From NCBI GenBank assembly GCA_021776475.1, contig JAJFFV010000005.1, positions 372,001 through 436,000 of the forward strand: DNA of 64,000 nt, given 5' to 3'. Shown here piece after piece: positions 56,826 to 64,000 of the stretch. Source of the stretch: Parvularculaceae bacterium (GTDB taxonomy: Bacteria; Pseudomonadota; Alphaproteobacteria; Caulobacterales; Parvularculaceae). A program made the position numbers and the translations under genes. Every line of letters begins with the position of its first letter. Within the stretch, counting starts at the first letter, position 1. The notes beneath the pieces are model-generated. The model saw only the letters and a list, made by a program, of their open reading frames with translations. It made no database searches and was not told the origin of the DNA.

Positions 56826-57359
56826 CTAGTGAGCAGCCGGGCGGCGATTCCAGGGCGCCATAGCCAGAATATGAGCCATCCCGCACCAGCCGCTGATACC
56901 CGCGAAGATTAACCCAGCCCCCACGATAGCAGACACGGCAGCGAAACCGGGATGAAGCGCCACGCTTGCCACAATACCGGACAGGATCAATGCGCCGGCC
57001 GTTATTTGAACCTGCCGGTTAATTTCTATGGGAACAGATGTGTTTATGGTTGTCGGCAAGCCCGTTTGTTTCCAAGCCTCAAGACCGCCATCCAGCACAA
57101 ACGCCTCACCATCAACATGAGCAGCCAGGCGGGCACAATTTGCGTCGGTACGCATGCCGGAGCGGCAATGGAAGACCGCATGCGCTCCCGCGTCAATCGT
57201 CAATTCGCCTTTGTCGAGTGCAGAAAGCGGGAAGGATACCGAGCCAGTGATATGCTCGCGGACATATTCATCACGTTCACGTATGTCGATCAACACCGCG
57301 TCCCCTTCTCTAAGTTTTTTTGCAATCGTTTTCGGATCTAGTTTTGTAAGTGTTGTCAT
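56826..57359 (-). CDS. Rhodanese with membrane domain
   Basis: A 177-residue sulfurtransferase. The rhodanese domain (about 1-105) has the active-site loop HCRSGMR with its Cys, and VLIDIRERDEYVREHI. The C-terminal 70 residues hold two helices (ITAGALILSGIVASVALH and VSAIVGAGLIFAGISGWCGM), a DUF2892-type tail. ATG at 57359 overlaps the repressor stop by four bases. It handles sulfane sulfur in the module. Confidence 0.92.
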   Translation of the reverse strand: MTTLTKLDPKTIAKKLREGDAVLIDIRERDEYVREHITGSVSFPLSALDKGELTIDAGAHAVFHCRSGMRTDANCARLAAHVDGEAFVLDGGLEAWKQTGLPTTINTSVPIEINRQVQITAGALILSGIVASVALHPGFAAVSAIVGAGLIFAGISGWCGMAHILAMAPWNRRPAAH

Positions 57360-57679
57360 GTCAGCATCTCCGGACAATAAATTGATATAAGCGCCTCAAT
57401 CACACGAACTGCCGCAGGATCTGCAATGCGGTAGAAGATGGTTTGGCCGTCACGGCGCGTCGTCACCAAACCTTCTTCACGCAACACCGCAAGATGTTGT
57501 GACAGGGCAGATTGAGATAGATCAAAATCAGATCCGAGCGCACTGACCGATCTCTCAGCGGCGCCAAGCCGGCACAAGATCATGAGCCGCCGCTCATTCG
57601 ACATGGCGCGTAATACTGTCGCCGCCTTTGTGGCTTTGTTTTCGAAAACGGCAGCGTCAAATGGCTCTGCATTGATCAT
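57356..57679 (-). CDS. bigR: BigR/SqrR-like persulfide-sensing ArsR repressor
   Basis: A 107-residue winged-helix protein with SQSALSQHLAVLREEGLVTTRRDG as DNA-binding part (in parts). C36 (LMILCRL) and C102 (SIYCPE) are 66 residues apart, as the redox pair of SqrR and BigR, which form a tetrasulfide bridge with persulfide and release DNA. It is the first gene of the rhodanese-TauE operon and is divergent from the dioxygenase gene, sharing a palindromic control region. Confidence 0.92.
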   Translation of the reverse strand: MINAEPFDAAVFENKATKAATVLRAMSNERRLMILCRLGAAERSVSALGSDFDLSQSALSQHLAVLREEGLVTTRRDGQTIFYRIADPAAVRVIEALISIYCPEMLT

Positions 57680-57685
57680 ATTTTA

Positions 57686-57726
57686 TATATATTAGGTATT
57701 GCTAATTTAGCAAGTCCTAATATATA
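57686..57726. promoter_or_regulatory. 41-bp concentric palindrome, BigR-type operator
   Basis: Outer arms TATATATTAGG (57686-57696) and CCTAATATATA (57716-57726) are perfect inverted repeats. A second perfect palindrome TTGCTAA-T-TTAGCAA (57699-57713) lies inside and shares the same centre, 57706. Only two base pairs of the 41-bp element break symmetry. It sits between the divergent repressor and dioxygenase genes and is likely bound by the repressor to control both. Confidence 0.85.
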
Positions 57727-57746
57727 AACCAACCAGGAGGCCCAGC

Positions 57747-58604
57747 ATGGTTCAGATTCAGACATTTTTTGATACTTCCACCGCGACATTTTCGTATCTC
57801 GTCTCGGACCTGAAAAGCCGAAAAGCGGCGATTATAGACCCGGTCCTTGATTACGATGCTAATGCAGGCGCGGTCAGTTCGACCTCGGCTGATGCCTTGC
57901 TGAGTGCGGCAAGCAACGAAGATCTCGAAATTGCCTTTGTGCTTGAAACCCATGCCCATGCCGATCACTTGTCCGCCGGCGATTATATTAGAAAAAAAAC
58001 CGGTGCAAAAATTGGCATCGGCTCGGGCATCACCAAAGTACAGGAAACCTTTAGCCCGCTTTTCAACGCCGGAGACGTTGTACCCGACGGCCGGGCATTT
58101 GATCGGCTATTCCAAGATGGTGACAGATTTGACCTCGGGGCGTCAACCGTCCGTGTAATGCACACTCCCGGGCATACGCCCGCCTGTGTTACATATATCA
58201 TAACTGACGCCGCTTTTGTCGGTGACACGATCTTTATGCCCGATTACGGCACGGCACGAACCGATTTTCCCGGCGGCAATGCGACAACTTTGTACCGTTC
58301 TATCCGGCGGCTACTGAAGTTGCCGCCCGCAACACGCATTTTTGTCGGCCATGATTACCCGCCCGCAGGCCGCGACCACCCGGCGTCGGAAACAACGGTT
58401 GCTGATCAGTGCACCAGTAACATTCACATCCACGATGGCGTGACTGAGACCGACTATGTCGTCCAGCGCGAAGCGCGTGATAGAACGCTGGCAACGCCAA
58501 GGCTGATTGTGCCAGCTTTGCAGGTGAACATCCGTGCTGGTGCCTTGCCACCAGCGGAAAATGACGGACATGTTTATCTAAAGGTACCGATTAACCGCCT
58601 TTAA
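57747..58604 (+). CDS. blh: ETHE1-like persulfide dioxygenase (Blh)
   Basis: A 285-residue metallo-beta-lactamase-fold protein. The iron-binding H69-x-H71-x-D73-H74 (ETHAHADHLSAG), MHTPGHTPACVTY, FVGDTIFMPDYGTARTDFPGG and VGHDYPP are those of sulfur dioxygenases that oxidise glutathione persulfide to sulfite. It is divergent from the BigR-like operon, the arrangement of bigR-blh loci in Rhizobium, Agrobacterium and Xylella. A good AGGAGG precedes the ATG. Confidence 0.93.
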   Translation: MVQIQTFFDTSTATFSYLVSDLKSRKAAIIDPVLDYDANAGAVSSTSADALLSAASNEDLEIAFVLETHAHADHLSAGDYIRKKTGAKIGIGSGITKVQETFSPLFNAGDVVPDGRAFDRLFQDGDRFDLGASTVRVMHTPGHTPACVTYIITDAAFVGDTIFMPDYGTARTDFPGGNATTLYRSIRRLLKLPPATRIFVGHDYPPAGRDHPASETTVADQCTSNIHIHDGVTETDYVVQREARDRTLATPRLIVPALQVNIRAGALPPAENDGHVYLKVPINRL

Positions 58605-58712
58605 ATCCCACCTTCAAGCCCAGAATATCGCTGACAAATTTGATCCAGTGGTAACAACATTCGACTTTTGGTACGCCAACGCCTATCTTTGCATCAGCTA
58701 CCAAAGAAGGCT

Positions 58713-58922
58713 GTGATGAGCGGATTTGTATTCTTTTTGATCCCGATTGTGATGTTGGGGGTGCTGGTCATTCTCGGAATGGGGATTTATTCGCTGGCAA
58801 AGGGCGGTACCTTTGCCAAGGAGAATTCTAACAAGCTGATGCGAATGCGGGTCGCTGCGCAGGCCGTTGCCATCGTTTTGTTGATGCTGTTCGTCTGGTT
58901 GTCGACCCAAGCTAATTCGTGA
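58713..58922 (+). CDS. HIG1-domain small membrane protein
   Basis: A 69-residue protein with two helices (LIPIVMLGVLVILGMGIYSL and AQAVAIVLLMLFVWL) and the HIG1 loop KENSNKLMRMRVAAQ. Mitochondrial HIG1 proteins tune cytochrome oxidase; bacterial ones are presumed similar. AGAAGG precedes the ATG at 58713. It lies between the sulfur dioxygenase and the cobalamin adenosyltransferase on the same strand. Confidence 0.85.
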   Translation: MMSGFVFFLIPIVMLGVLVILGMGIYSLAKGGTFAKENSNKLMRMRVAAQAVAIVLLMLFVWLSTQANS

Positions 58923-58935
58923 GCGGCAGGCAAGG

Positions 58936-59511
58936 ATGGTAAAGCTCACAAAAATCTACACACGGACCGGCGACAAGGGTGACACCGGGCTCGTCTCTGG
59001 CAAGCGCGTCTCCAAGACGGCCTCCCGTATTGAGGCGATCGGGGCTGTCGATGAGGTGAATGCCGCAATCGGGGTCGCATTGGCAGCACTGACCCCGGAT
59101 GATCCAATGACCCTTTTGCTCTCGCATATTCAAAATGATCTGTTTGATCTCGGTGCCGACCTGGCGACGCCAGAAAAGATCGACGGCGCGCTGCGGCTGT
59201 GGCCGGCGCAAACCGAATGGCTGGAAGCCCAGATCGACAAGATGAACGAAAATCTGCCACCGCTTACTTCTTTTATTTTACCAGCCGGCGGCGTTGCCAC
59301 TTCAAACCTGCACCTCGCCCGCGCGATCACACGGCGGGCTGAACGGGATGTCTGGCGGTTGATAGAGACCCTGCCAGATGGTGAAATTGTGTTTCCCGCG
59401 ATCCCAACCTATCTCAACCGGCTGTCCGACTTTTTGTTTGTCGCCGCCAGGAAAACGGCCCGCCGGCAAGGTGGTGAAGTGTTATGGCAGCCGGGTGGAA
59501 ATCGTCCTTGA
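58936..59511 (+). CDS. Cob(I)alamin adenosyltransferase, PduO type
   Basis: A 191-residue ATP:corrinoid adenosyltransferase that makes adenosylcobalamin. The ATP-binding N-terminus KIYTRTGDKGDTGLVSGKR and SRIEAIGAVDEVNAAIG, and the later AITRRAERDVWRL and PTYLNRLSDFLFVAAR, are all PduO/MMAB hallmarks. Adenosylcobalamin is used by methylmalonyl-CoA mutase in branched-chain and odd-chain acyl degradation, which fits the neighbouring ETF and acyl-CoA genes. Confidence 0.95.
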   Translation: MVKLTKIYTRTGDKGDTGLVSGKRVSKTASRIEAIGAVDEVNAAIGVALAALTPDDPMTLLLSHIQNDLFDLGADLATPEKIDGALRLWPAQTEWLEAQIDKMNENLPPLTSFILPAGGVATSNLHLARAITRRAERDVWRLIETLPDGEIVFPAIPTYLNRLSDFLFVAARKTARRQGGEVLWQPGGNRP

Positions 59512-59633
59512 GACCTCGCTTAAAAATGCTGTGAAACCGCGTTGAATTTGCCGGGTCGCACGCCTAGGGTGCGCGCACATTATCAGGTGCCGGACGCGGC
59601 ATCTCAAACTGCTTATCTGGAGAGAAAGACAAT

Positions 59634-60383
59634 ATGAAGGTACTTGTCCCCGTGAAACGCGTGATCGACTACAATGTGAAAGTTCGGGTGAAATCGGACC
59701 AATCAGATGTCGATCTTGCCAACGTGAAAATGGCGATGAACCCGTTTGATGAAATCGCGGTAGAAGAAGCAGTGCGCTTGAAAGAAAGCGGGATCGCCGA
59801 AGAGGTGATCGTCGTTACTATAGGACCAGAAAAAGCACAAGACCAGATCCGGCAGGGGCTCGCCATGGGCGCTGACCGCGGACTTTTGATCCACACGGAC
59901 GAAGAAGTCGAACCTTTGGCGGTTGCCAAACTGCTCCAGAAAGTCTGCGATGAGGAAGGGCCTCAGATTGTCCTGATGGGCAAGCAGGCGATCGACGACG
60001 ACAGCAATCAGACTGGTCAAATGCTTGGAGCGCTGACCGGATGGCCGCAAGGGACGTTTGCTTCCGAAATCAAAAAAGAAGGTGACAAGCTGCATGTCAC
60101 TCGCGAGATTGATGGTGGGCTGCAAACCGTAGCGCTCAACCTGCCAGCAGTCGTGACCACCGATCTTCGGCTCAATGAGCCGCGCTACGCGTCCCTACCG
60201 AACATCATGAAAGCCAAGAAAAAGCCGATCGACAAAAAGACGCCTGCGGATTACGGCGTGGACGTGACGCCGCGCCTGGCAAAACTGAAAGTGACCGAAC
60301 CACCAAAGCGCGAAGCCGGTGTCATCGTCGAGACCGTTGCCGAACTTATCGATAAGCTCAAAAACGAAGCGGGAGTTATCTAA
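59634..60383 (+). CDS. etfB: Electron transfer flavoprotein beta subunit
   Basis: A 249-residue ETF beta subunit carrying electrons from acyl-CoA dehydrogenases to ETF-ubiquinone oxidoreductase. [41 protein letters not shown] and the ETF signature [21 protein letters not shown] (in parts) are present. It starts after GGAGAG and is followed by etfA at 2 bp. Confidence 0.97.
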   Translation: MKVLVPVKRVIDYNVKVRVKSDQSDVDLANVKMAMNPFDEIAVEEAVRLKESGIAEEVIVVTIGPEKAQDQIRQGLAMGADRGLLIHTDEEVEPLAVAKLLQKVCDEEGPQIVLMGKQAIDDDSNQTGQMLGALTGWPQGTFASEIKKEGDKLHVTREIDGGLQTVALNLPAVVTTDLRLNEPRYASLPNIMKAKKKPIDKKTPADYGVDVTPRLAKLKVTEPPKREAGVIVETVAELIDKLKNEAGVI

Positions 60384-60385
60384 CC

Positions 60386-61318
60386 ATGGCTATTCTTGTG
60401 ATTGCTGAACATGATAATGCACACCTGTCTGATGCCACCGGCAAGACGGTGACAGCGGCGGCCGAGATCGGCGGTGACATTGATGTGCTGGTTGCAGGTG
60501 CCGGGTCTGCCGGTGTCGCAGAGGCCGCAGCCAAAATCGCCGGCGTGCGCAATGTGGTCCATGCAGACAATGCTGGCTATGAGAAACAACTGGCAGAAAA
60601 CTACGAAGCGCTGATAACGCAGCTAGCGAGCGAGTATGATGTGCTGATGACGCCAGCTGGTACGTCGGGCAAAAATTTCATGCCCCGCGTTGCGGCCAAG
60701 CTAGACGTGATGCAAATCTCCGAGATTACATCGGTCGTGAGCGCTGACACATTTGAACGGCCCATTTATGCTGGCAATGCAATGGCTACCGTAAAATCAT
60801 CAGATGCTAAGAAAGTGATCACTGTTCGTGCAACTTCCTTTGCCGCGCCTGAAATGAACGGCTCAGCGGTCGTGAAGCCTTACGACGGTGAGGTAGCGTT
60901 CCCGCTCATATCCGAAGTGACCGGCGAAGAGCTGACTGTTTCGGACCGTCCGGAACTGCAGGGTGCGAAGATCGTAATCTCTGGTGGACGTGCCCTTGCT
61001 TCAACCGAAAATTTCGAAAAATACATTTATCCGATTGCAGATAAACTCGGCGCTGCCATCGGCGCTTCTCGTGCGGCCGTCGATGCCGGGTATATGCCGA
61101 ATGACTATCAGGTTGGTCAGACCGGCAAAGTTGTTGCGCCGGAACTTTACATCGCAGTCGGTATTTCAGGGGCGATCCAGCATTTAGCGGGGATGAAGGA
61201 TTCCAAGGTCATTGTTGCGATCAACAAGGATGAGGAAGCACCAATCTTCCAGGTGGCAGATTATGGGCTGGTCGCGGACCTGTTCGATGTGCTGCCTGAA
61301 CTGGAAGCTGCGCTGTAG
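60386..61318 (+). CDS. etfA: Electron transfer flavoprotein alpha subunit
   Basis: A 310-residue ETF alpha subunit that binds FAD. The FAD-domain signature is clear: [59 protein letters not shown] and [20 protein letters not shown]. It forms the heterodimer with the preceding subunit. Confidence 0.97.
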   Translation: MAILVIAEHDNAHLSDATGKTVTAAAEIGGDIDVLVAGAGSAGVAEAAAKIAGVRNVVHADNAGYEKQLAENYEALITQLASEYDVLMTPAGTSGKNFMPRVAAKLDVMQISEITSVVSADTFERPIYAGNAMATVKSSDAKKVITVRATSFAAPEMNGSAVVKPYDGEVAFPLISEVTGEELTVSDRPELQGAKIVISGGRALASTENFEKYIYPIADKLGAAIGASRAAVDAGYMPNDYQVGQTGKVVAPELYIAVGISGAIQHLAGMKDSKVIVAINKDEEAPIFQVADYGLVADLFDVLPELEAAL

Positions 61319-61355
61319 CATTGTTGTAAAAACTTTGAACTCAAGGAGAAAAACC

Positions 61356-61730
61356 ATGCCAAACGTAAACGAAGTCGCAAACTACCTGGTTGAGTGCTGT
61401 AGGGAAAACAAAACGCAGGAATTGCTTAATGAGATGTATGCCGATAATGCCGTATCGATAGAGGCGTTCCCGATGCCAGGACAGGACAGCGGTGAGACAC
61501 AAGGTCTTGCTGGTATCAAAGGCAAACATGAATGGTGGTTTAACAACCATGAAGTCCATTCGCAGGAAGTCGAAGGGCCGTTCATGCATGGTGAAGACCG
61601 CTTCGGTGTTATCTTCAACATGGACGTGACCGACAAAACCTCAAATCAACGCATCCAGATGCAGGAGCTGGCGGTCTACACCGTGGATGGCGGTAAGATC
61701 GTCCGTGAGGAATTTTTCTACAATATGTAG
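61356..61730 (+). CDS. SnoaL/NTF2-like protein
   Basis: A 124-residue cone-fold protein: VANYLVECCRENKTQELLNEMYADNAVSIEA (in parts), GIKGKHEWWFNNHEVHSQEVEG and TVDGGKIVREEFFYN. SnoaL-like domains serve as isomerases, cyclases or ligand binders; the function here is unknown. AAGGAG is seven bases before the ATG at 61356. It follows etfA by 37 bp and ends before a strong terminator, so it is probably the last gene of that transcript. Confidence 0.85.
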   Translation: MPNVNEVANYLVECCRENKTQELLNEMYADNAVSIEAFPMPGQDSGETQGLAGIKGKHEWWFNNHEVHSQEVEGPFMHGEDRFGVIFNMDVTDKTSNQRIQMQELAVYTVDGGKIVREEFFYNM

Positions 61731-61752
61731 ATATGACAATTACCAGATACGG

Positions 61753-61784
61753 AAAGCGGCCTTGCAACGGGCCGCTTTTTTTGT
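61753..61784 (+). terminator. Rho-independent terminator after the etfBA operon
   Basis: AAAGCGGCC (61753-61761) pairs with GGCCGCTTT (61770-61778) over an 8-base loop and is followed by a run of T. It separates the etfBA-SnoaL unit from hbd. Confidence 0.9.
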
Positions 61785-61854
61785 GCAGATCCGTGTTGCT
61801 GCAGTGCAAAAAATGATACAGTTCAACAAAATCAATATCGGAGAGGCAAAACAG

Positions 61855-62733
61855 ATGGTGGATATTCGTAAAGTGGGGATTATCGGCGCTGGGCAGATGG
61901 GCAACGGTATCGCGCATGTTTTTGCACTGGCAGGTTTCAACGCGGTCCTCAACGACATCAACGATGAACAAATCGACAAGGCGTTTTCTGTTATTGAGCA
62001 GAACCTCGCCCGGCAAGTCGCTAAGGACAAAATCTCGGCGGAAGACGCCCAGGCGACACTCGGGCGCATCGGACGGTCCAATCAAATCAACGACCTCGCC
62101 GATTGCCACATGGTCATCGAAGCTGCGACAGAAAATATCGATTTGAAAAAGAAAATCCTGGCGGATCTGTGCATGGCGCTGAACAAGGATGCGCTGGTCG
62201 CCACTAATACGTCGTCGATTTCTATTACCGCTCTCGCCTCATCGACAGACCGGCCCGATAAGTTTATCGGCCTGCATTTCATGAACCCGGTGCCCGTGAT
62301 GCAACTGGTCGAAGTTATCCGCGGGATCGCCACCAGCCGAGAGACCTTTGAGACCGGCAAGGCCTTGGTCACCCAACTCGGCAAGACCATGGCCGTATCC
62401 GAAGATTTCCCGGCTTTTATTGTCAACCGGATCCTGATGCCGATGATCAACGAGGCAATCTTCACTTTGTACGAAGGGGTTGGCACCGTCTCCGCGATCG
62501 ATACCGGCATGAAGCTTGGCACAAACCATCCAATGGGGCCGCTCGAACTTGCGGACTTTATCGGTCTTGATACCTGCCTCTCGATTATGCAGGTTCTGTA
62601 TGAGGGACTATCAGATTCCAAATATCGCCCCTGCCCATTATTGATCAAATACGTCGAGGCTGGCTGGCTTGGCCGCAAGACTGGTCGTGGCTTTTATGAC
62701 TATGCCGGTGACGTGCCGGTCGCGACGCGGTAG
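61855..62733 (+). CDS. hbd: 3-hydroxybutyryl-CoA dehydrogenase
   Basis: A 292-residue enzyme that oxidises 3-hydroxyacyl-CoA with NAD(P). The dinucleotide motif GIIGAGQMGNGIAHVFALAGF, the catalytic His in GLHFMNPVPVMQLVEVI, and the C-terminal GTNHPMGPLELADFIGLDT and GRKTGRGFYDY are complete. The ATG at 61855 follows GAGAGG. It probably feeds the same acyl-CoA oxidation as the neighbouring ETF. Confidence 0.95.
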   Translation: MVDIRKVGIIGAGQMGNGIAHVFALAGFNAVLNDINDEQIDKAFSVIEQNLARQVAKDKISAEDAQATLGRIGRSNQINDLADCHMVIEAATENIDLKKKILADLCMALNKDALVATNTSSISITALASSTDRPDKFIGLHFMNPVPVMQLVEVIRGIATSRETFETGKALVTQLGKTMAVSEDFPAFIVNRILMPMINEAIFTLYEGVGTVSAIDTGMKLGTNHPMGPLELADFIGLDTCLSIMQVLYEGLSDSKYRPCPLLIKYVEAGWLGRKTGRGFYDYAGDVPVATR

Positions 62734-62830
62734 GCCTGCAACCTATGCGCTAATCCTTCCAACAGGTGTCCCTTGACTGGCCTCAGTCGGCGCGCTTTGC
62801 TTCTTTCTTGTCTACCCAAAGGAGAGATTT

Positions 62831-63031
62831 ATGGCCGTAGCACGCGTTACAGAAATTATCGCCTCATCCTCAAACAGTTTTGAAGATGCGGTTCGCAAAG
62901 GCGTCAAGCGCGCCTCCAAAACCTTGAAAAATGTTACAGGTGCGTGGGTCAAGGATCAAAGGGTCGTCGTCAAGAAAGGCGAGATCGATGAGTATCGGGT
63001 TGTCCTCAAAGTTACCTTCATCCTTGAATAG
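62831..63031 (+). CDS. Dodecin
   Basis: A 66-residue flavin-binding dodecin: VTEIIASSSNSFEDAVRKGV, ASKTLKNVTGAWVKDQ and a final beta strand YRVVLKVTFILE. The Trp in GAWVKDQ is the flavin-stacking residue. Dodecins store riboflavin or related flavins, or buffer them. AAAGGAGAG precedes the ATG. Confidence 0.95.
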   Translation: MAVARVTEIIASSSNSFEDAVRKGVKRASKTLKNVTGAWVKDQRVVVKKGEIDEYRVVLKVTFILE

Positions 63032-63056
63032 CAACTTTGCTTCTATCACAGAACAA

Positions 63057-63084
63057 AAAAGCCCGGCTGAAGTGCCGGGCTTTT
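63057..63084. terminator. Bidirectional rho-independent terminator
   Basis: AAAAGCCCGGC (63057-63067) and GCCGGGCTTTT (63074-63084) form an 11-bp stem over a 6-base loop. T-runs occur on both strands, so it can end both dodecin (plus) and the convergent gene (minus). Confidence 0.92.
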
Positions 63085-63103
63085 CTTGTGACAGTAAGCT
63101 GAT

Positions 63104-64000
63104 TTATTCAGAGTGCGTCACACTTAGTTTGAGAACATCAGGCAAGCTCTCTGGGGCGGTCTGCCCCTGCGCTGCTAGATCAGCAAAGCTGACTGGCGCA
63201 TCAGGATCAACGCTGATTTCCAGCGAACCACCCGAACTGATCCAGCTAGAAAGAGCATTCAAATATCCCGGGAACGCAGGGTTCATCTGTGCAAACTGGG
63301 CACCGCCCATATTGATCATCAGCGGGGCGCTCGCTCGTAATTGAACTGCATCCTGTCCGGTCTGCATAGCGGCGACACCAAAAGCAAGATCAAGCAGTTT
63401 CTCATCATCAATGCGCAGGTTGAAGCCATTTATGGCGATTTCCTGGAACGCGGCTCCGTCATCACCATTTGATGCTGCAGTGTGCAGTGTTTCCAGAACA
63501 GCGTTGGACGCTTTGAAGTTGAGATCAATATTCGCAAAGCCGGTCAGATCGACATCATAGTCAAGCTCAGCATCGCCCTTCTTCTCATCATAGGTCCACA
63601 ACACTTCGCCGTCACCGGTCAGATTATTGAGGCCGTTATCCTGAAACAGGCTCATCATTTCAGGCTGGTCATCTGGCACGTATGCCGTCAGATCCATTTT
63701 TGTATCTTTGGAATAACTCCGGATCCGGGTTGGCACGAGCCAGGCAAACTCAATCGGGTCAAGGGCTGAGTAACCAGTCGTAGATGCCTTTTTGCCATTG
63801 ACAAACACTTCGGAGTTTTTGGCTTCGATTTTACCAAAAGACAAAAGGTTTTTTGCATCAAGCGGCGGTTGTTCACCGCTCTCAAGATAAGGCAGCATGC
63901 CGGCAAAGCTCATGCCATCCCAACTTATGCTTTCGATACTCGCCTGCTGGTTCGCCGGCATAACGATGTTACCAAGCGGGCCGGACAAAAGTGCCGCCAA
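63104..64000 (-). CDS. Unrecognised protein, C-terminal part
   Basis: The frame is open to the right edge of the window, so the 5' end is missing; 298 residues are present. The sequence is rich in beta strands with repeated patterns such as AELDYDVDLTGFANIDLNFK and FNLRIDDEKLLDLAFG. It has no recognised motif, although the style is that of a periplasmic AsmA- or DUF-type beta-rich protein. It is terminated by the hairpin at 63057-63084. Confidence 0.5.
   Translation of the reverse strand: MAALLSGPLGNIVMPANQQASIESISWDGMSFAGMLPYLESGEQPPLDAKNLLSFGKIEAKNSEVFVNGKKASTTGYSALDPIEFAWLVPTRIRSYSKDTKMDLTAYVPDDQPEMMSLFQDNGLNNLTGDGEVLWTYDEKKGDAELDYDVDLTGFANIDLNFKASNAVLETLHTAASNGDDGAAFQEIAINGFNLRIDDEKLLDLAFGVAAMQTGQDAVQLRASAPLMINMGGAQFAQMNPAFPGYLNALSSWISSGGSLEISVDPDAPVSFADLAAQGQTAPESLPDVLKLSVTHSE

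Overview
The window reads as a chromosomal segment of an alphaproteobacterium, most likely a Caulobacterales, Parvularculales or Rhizobiales-type lineage. This rests on a DivL-type pseudo-histidine kinase with a CtrA-like box and a GANTC site upstream, the rpe-heparinase-purH and nudC/ffs/dnaX/ybaB/recR arrangements, a rhizobial-type glycerol ABC transporter, a BigR/SqrR persulfide switch, and the etfBA-hbd group. Genus and species cannot be named from the sequence alone. No CRISPR array, insertion sequence, prophage or integrase was seen.

Layout. 1-1876: end of a branched-chain 2-oxoacid dehydrogenase operon (E2 and E3). 1886-6979: small membrane protein, divL, a TPR protein and an unrecognised membrane protein. 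6958-13834 (minus): rpe, heparinase II/III-like protein, a soluble CapD/FlaA1-type nucleotide-sugar enzyme, purH and a glutamate dehydrogenase. 13978-21834: envelope proteins, an aldo/keto reductase, a 2OG-Fe(II) oxygenase, folD, yggT, a racemase, and a small operon with a sterol-desaturase-like enzyme. 22014-29973: an ArsR/AHSA1 pair with an apparently leaderless promoter, a nitrilase-family enzyme, a seven-helix class III adenylate cyclase, an exported serine hydrolase and a Tat-exported glycerophosphodiesterase. 30132-36083: glycerol-type ABC transporter (two ATPases, two permeases, a small membrane protein, a binding protein). 36359-38080: hipBA toxin-antitoxin pair beside tRNA-Ser(GGA). 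38262-43415: TerC, recR, ybaB, dnaX, SRP RNA, nudC. 43419-56003: several exported hydrolases (amidase, DUF885, an unrecognised Cys/His protein, a 1088-residue BNR/sortilin-like lipoprotein), an ICMT-like methyltransferase and an NfeD/stomatin pair. 55957-58922: persulfide/sulfide module (TauE exporter, rhodanese, BigR-like repressor, ETHE1-like dioxygenase, HIG1 protein) around a striking 41-bp palindrome. 58936-64000: cobalamin adenosyltransferase, etfB, etfA, a SnoaL-like protein, hbd, dodecin and the end of an unrecognised protein.

The genes fit an aerobic heterotroph that degrades branched-chain amino acids and acyl-CoAs (bkd E2/E3, ETF, Hbd), scavenges glycerol compounds and peptides through exported hydrolases, and detoxifies sulfane sulfur. 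The most interesting points are the complementary degenerate motifs of the two transporter ATPases, the concentric palindrome of the persulfide switch, the apparently leaderless autoregulated arsR promoter, the divL promoter sites, and an unrecognised secreted protein with a possible C143/H257/H276 catalytic set. Start sites were revised for many genes on ribosome-binding-site grounds.
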